Source of the DNA: Prevotella sp. oral taxon 475
Lineage (GTDB): Bacteria; Bacteroidota; Bacteroidia; Bacteroidales; Bacteroidaceae
Length of the DNA: 64,000 nt
Direction: 5' to 3'
Assembly: GCF_018127805.1 (NCBI RefSeq)
Contig: NZ_CP072334.1
Span: forward strand, 2,496,309-2,560,308
The notes below the pieces were generated by a model, which saw only the letters and a list, made by a program, of their open reading frames with translations, was not told where the DNA came from and did no database searches. Positions 62,527 through 64,000 of the stretch are shown here, one piece after another; position 1 is the stretch's first letter, and each line of letters starts with the position of its first letter. The position numbers and the translations under genes were made by a program.

Positions 62527-64000
62527 TTACATCCGCTCGGGAACCTCGATGCCCAACAGCGACATGCCGTTCTTAATGGTCTTGGCCACGTTCTTAGCCA
62601 GAGCCAAACGCAGTGTTTTGGCTTCGATGCTCTCGGCGTTGAGGATGCTGTAATCGTGGTAGAACTGATTGAAGTCTTTGGTCAGTTCGTAGCAATAGTT
62701 GGCGATACCGCTGGGACTGTAGTCTTTTCCGGCCTGCTCTATCACCGCCTCAAAGCTGTTGAGCTTCTGAATGATTTGCACTTCCTTCTCGTTGAGAGGC
62801 AGTGTATCGGGCAAAACGGTGGGCAGAACAATGCCTTCGGCCTCGGCTTTACGCATAATGCTGCGTATGCGGGCGTAGGTGTATTGTATGAATGGCCCGG
62901 TATTGCCATTAAAGTCGATACTTTCTTCGGGATTGAAGAGCATGTTTTTGCGAGCATCGACCTTGAGAATGAAGTATTTTAATGCGCCAAGTCCCACGAT
63001 ACGGGCAATCTCGTTGCGCTCGCTTTCAGTCATATCGGCAAACTTACCCAACTCTTCGCTGGTACGACGAGCGGCAGAAACCATCTCTTCCATCAGGTCA
63101 TCAGCATCTACCACGGTACCTTCGCGACTCTTCATCTTGCCATTGGGCAGTTCAACCATACCGTAAGAGAAGTGCACCAGTTCTTTTCCCCATTTGAATC
63201 CAAGCCGGTCTAACAAGATGGAAAGCACCTGAAAATGATAGTTTTGCTCGTTGCCCACCACGTAAATCATCTGGTCGATGGGGTAATCTTTAAAGCGGAG
63301 GGCGGCTGTTCCGATGTCTTGGGTCATGTAGACGCTTGTTCCGTCGGCCCGGAGCAACAGCTTTTGGTCGAGCCCTTCGTTGCTAAGATCGGCCCAAACA
63401 CTGCCATCGGGCTTGCGGAAGAACAGCCCTTTGGCCAATCCTTCTTCCACTTTGGCCTTGCCTTCGAGGTAGGTTTCCGACTCATAATATATCTTGTCGA
63501 AGCCCACACCCATGGCTTTATAAGTCTCGTCGAAGCCTTGATACACCCAATCGTTCATCTTCCGCCACAGCGCACGCACCTCTTCGTCGCCCTGTTCCCA
63601 ACGCACAAGCATGTCGTGTGCCTCTTTCATGAGTGGCGATTCTTCCTTAGCGCGCTTTTCTGCCTCTTCGTCGGTCATACCTTCAGCCTTCAATTTGGCC
63701 GTCAGTTCAGCCAACTCGGCACGATAATGCTGGTCGAAGGCCACGTAATAGTCGCCAATAAGGTGGTCGCCTTTCTTTCCTGTGCTCTCGGGAGTAGCCC
63801 CATTGCCCCACTTTTGCCATGCCAGCATCGATTTACAGATATGTATTCCGCGGTCGTTGACGATGTTTGTCTTTACCACACGGTTGCCGTTGGCTTCCAT
63901 AATCTTGGAGAGCGACCATCCCAGGAGGTTGTTTCGCACGTGTCCGAGGTGCAAAGGCTTGTTGGTATTGGGCGAAGAATACTCCACCATCACCAATGGC
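62527..64000 (-). CDS. argS: Arginyl-tRNA synthetase, partial (C-terminal part)
   Basis: The reading frame runs off the right edge of the window, so the N-terminal domain is missing and only about 490 residues are visible. These include VEYSSPNTNKPLHLGHVRNNLLGW with the class I HIGH-like motif (HLGH), the Rossmann catalytic domain, KMKSREGTVV with the KMSKS-region signature, and the C-terminal anticodon-binding helices (PFIQYTYARIRSIMRKA to LGIEVPERM). It charges tRNA-Arg with arginine in the cytosol. The apparent start near 63996 is only the first start-like codon inside the window. It is followed by the RNase H gene on the same strand. Confidence 0.97.
   Translation of the reverse strand, partial: PLVMVEYSSPNTNKPLHLGHVRNNLLGWSLSKIMEANGNRVVKTNIVNDRGIHICKSMLAWQKWGNGATPESTGKKGDHLIGDYYVAFDQHYRAELAELTAKLKAEGMTDEEAEKRAKEESPLMKEAHDMLVRWEQGDEEVRALWRKMNDWVYQGFDETYKAMGVGFDKIYYESETYLEGKAKVEEGLAKGLFFRKPDGSVWADLSNEGLDQKLLLRADGTSVYMTQDIGTAALRFKDYPIDQMIYVVGNEQNYHFQVLSILLDRLGFKWGKELVHFSYGMVELPNGKMKSREGTVVDADDLMEEMVSAARRTSEELGKFADMTESERNEIARIVGLGALKYFILKVDARKNMLFNPEESIDFNGNTGPFIQYTYARIRSIMRKAEAEGIVLPTVLPDTLPLNEKEVQIIQKLNSFEAVIEQAGKDYSPSGIANYCYELTKDFNQFYHDYSILNAESIEAKTLRLALAKNVAKTIKNGMSLLGIEVPERM

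Overview
The window looks like the chromosome of a Bacteroidota bacterium, most likely a Prevotellaceae species (Prevotella sensu lato). The reasons are three SusC/SusD-type outer-membrane pairs, many lipoproteins and signal peptides, BspA-like leucine-rich repeats, Por/T9SS-like C-terminal tails, an S46 dipeptidyl-peptidase, and promoters of the Bacteroidota type (TTTG, about 20 bases, TAnnTTTG). The species assignment is inference. No rRNA, tRNA, transposase or prophage gene was seen.

Layout. 1-3.7 kb: a PIN-domain toxin-antitoxin pair, a translationally coupled radical SAM/SPASM protein plus Gfo/Idh/MocA oxidoreductase, and a small lipoprotein. 4-14.4 kb: a DEAD-box RNA helicase with a long leader and no ATG start, then minus-strand genes for an S46 peptidase, a polysaccharide flippase, a SpmA-SpmB fusion and a large zinc metalloprotease; two GAGTGAA-rich repeat regions lie between them. 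14.8-27 kb: a minus-strand locus with a periplasmic CbiX-type chelatase-like protein, SusC, SusD, a lipoprotein, an M16 protease, a ChaN-like protein and two secreted proteins. Its content suggests import of a protein or tetrapyrrole ligand, periplasmic proteolysis and metal or haem handling. 27-38 kb: an acetyltransferase, Hsp20, a secreted alpha/beta hydrolase, a BspA-like LRR protein, and the run dut-TPR protein-DUF4292 lipoprotein-EnvC-like protein.

38.7-44.3 kb: a type II-C CRISPR-Cas locus with five 47-base repeats and four 30-base spacers, cas2, a cas1 pseudogene (frameshift plus in-frame stop), an apparently intact cas9, and a tracrRNA transcribed divergently from cas9. Interference looks intact but spacer acquisition should be dead. 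44.7-56 kb: dps, then a second SusC/SusD locus with a fasciclin-like lipoprotein, another lipoprotein, a thioredoxin-fold protein and a second M16 protease. 56.8-62.5 kb: a divergent third SusC/SusD pair and an RNase H. The window ends inside argS.

The most striking unexplained structure is a family of intergenic repeats. Eleven clusters of about 75-105 bases (near 6.0, 10.4, 14.7, 21.4, 27.2, 28.9, 38.6, 44.4, 49.7, 56.5 and 61.8 kb) are built from 22-base units around CAAAAGCTAAGAAAA in direct and inverted orientation. Several close with a perfect 17-18 bp hairpin, and one has perfect 20-bp terminal inverted repeats. They occur in convergent, divergent and co-directional gaps and never inside a gene, so they look like a BIME- or MITE-like interspersed element rather than ordinary terminators.
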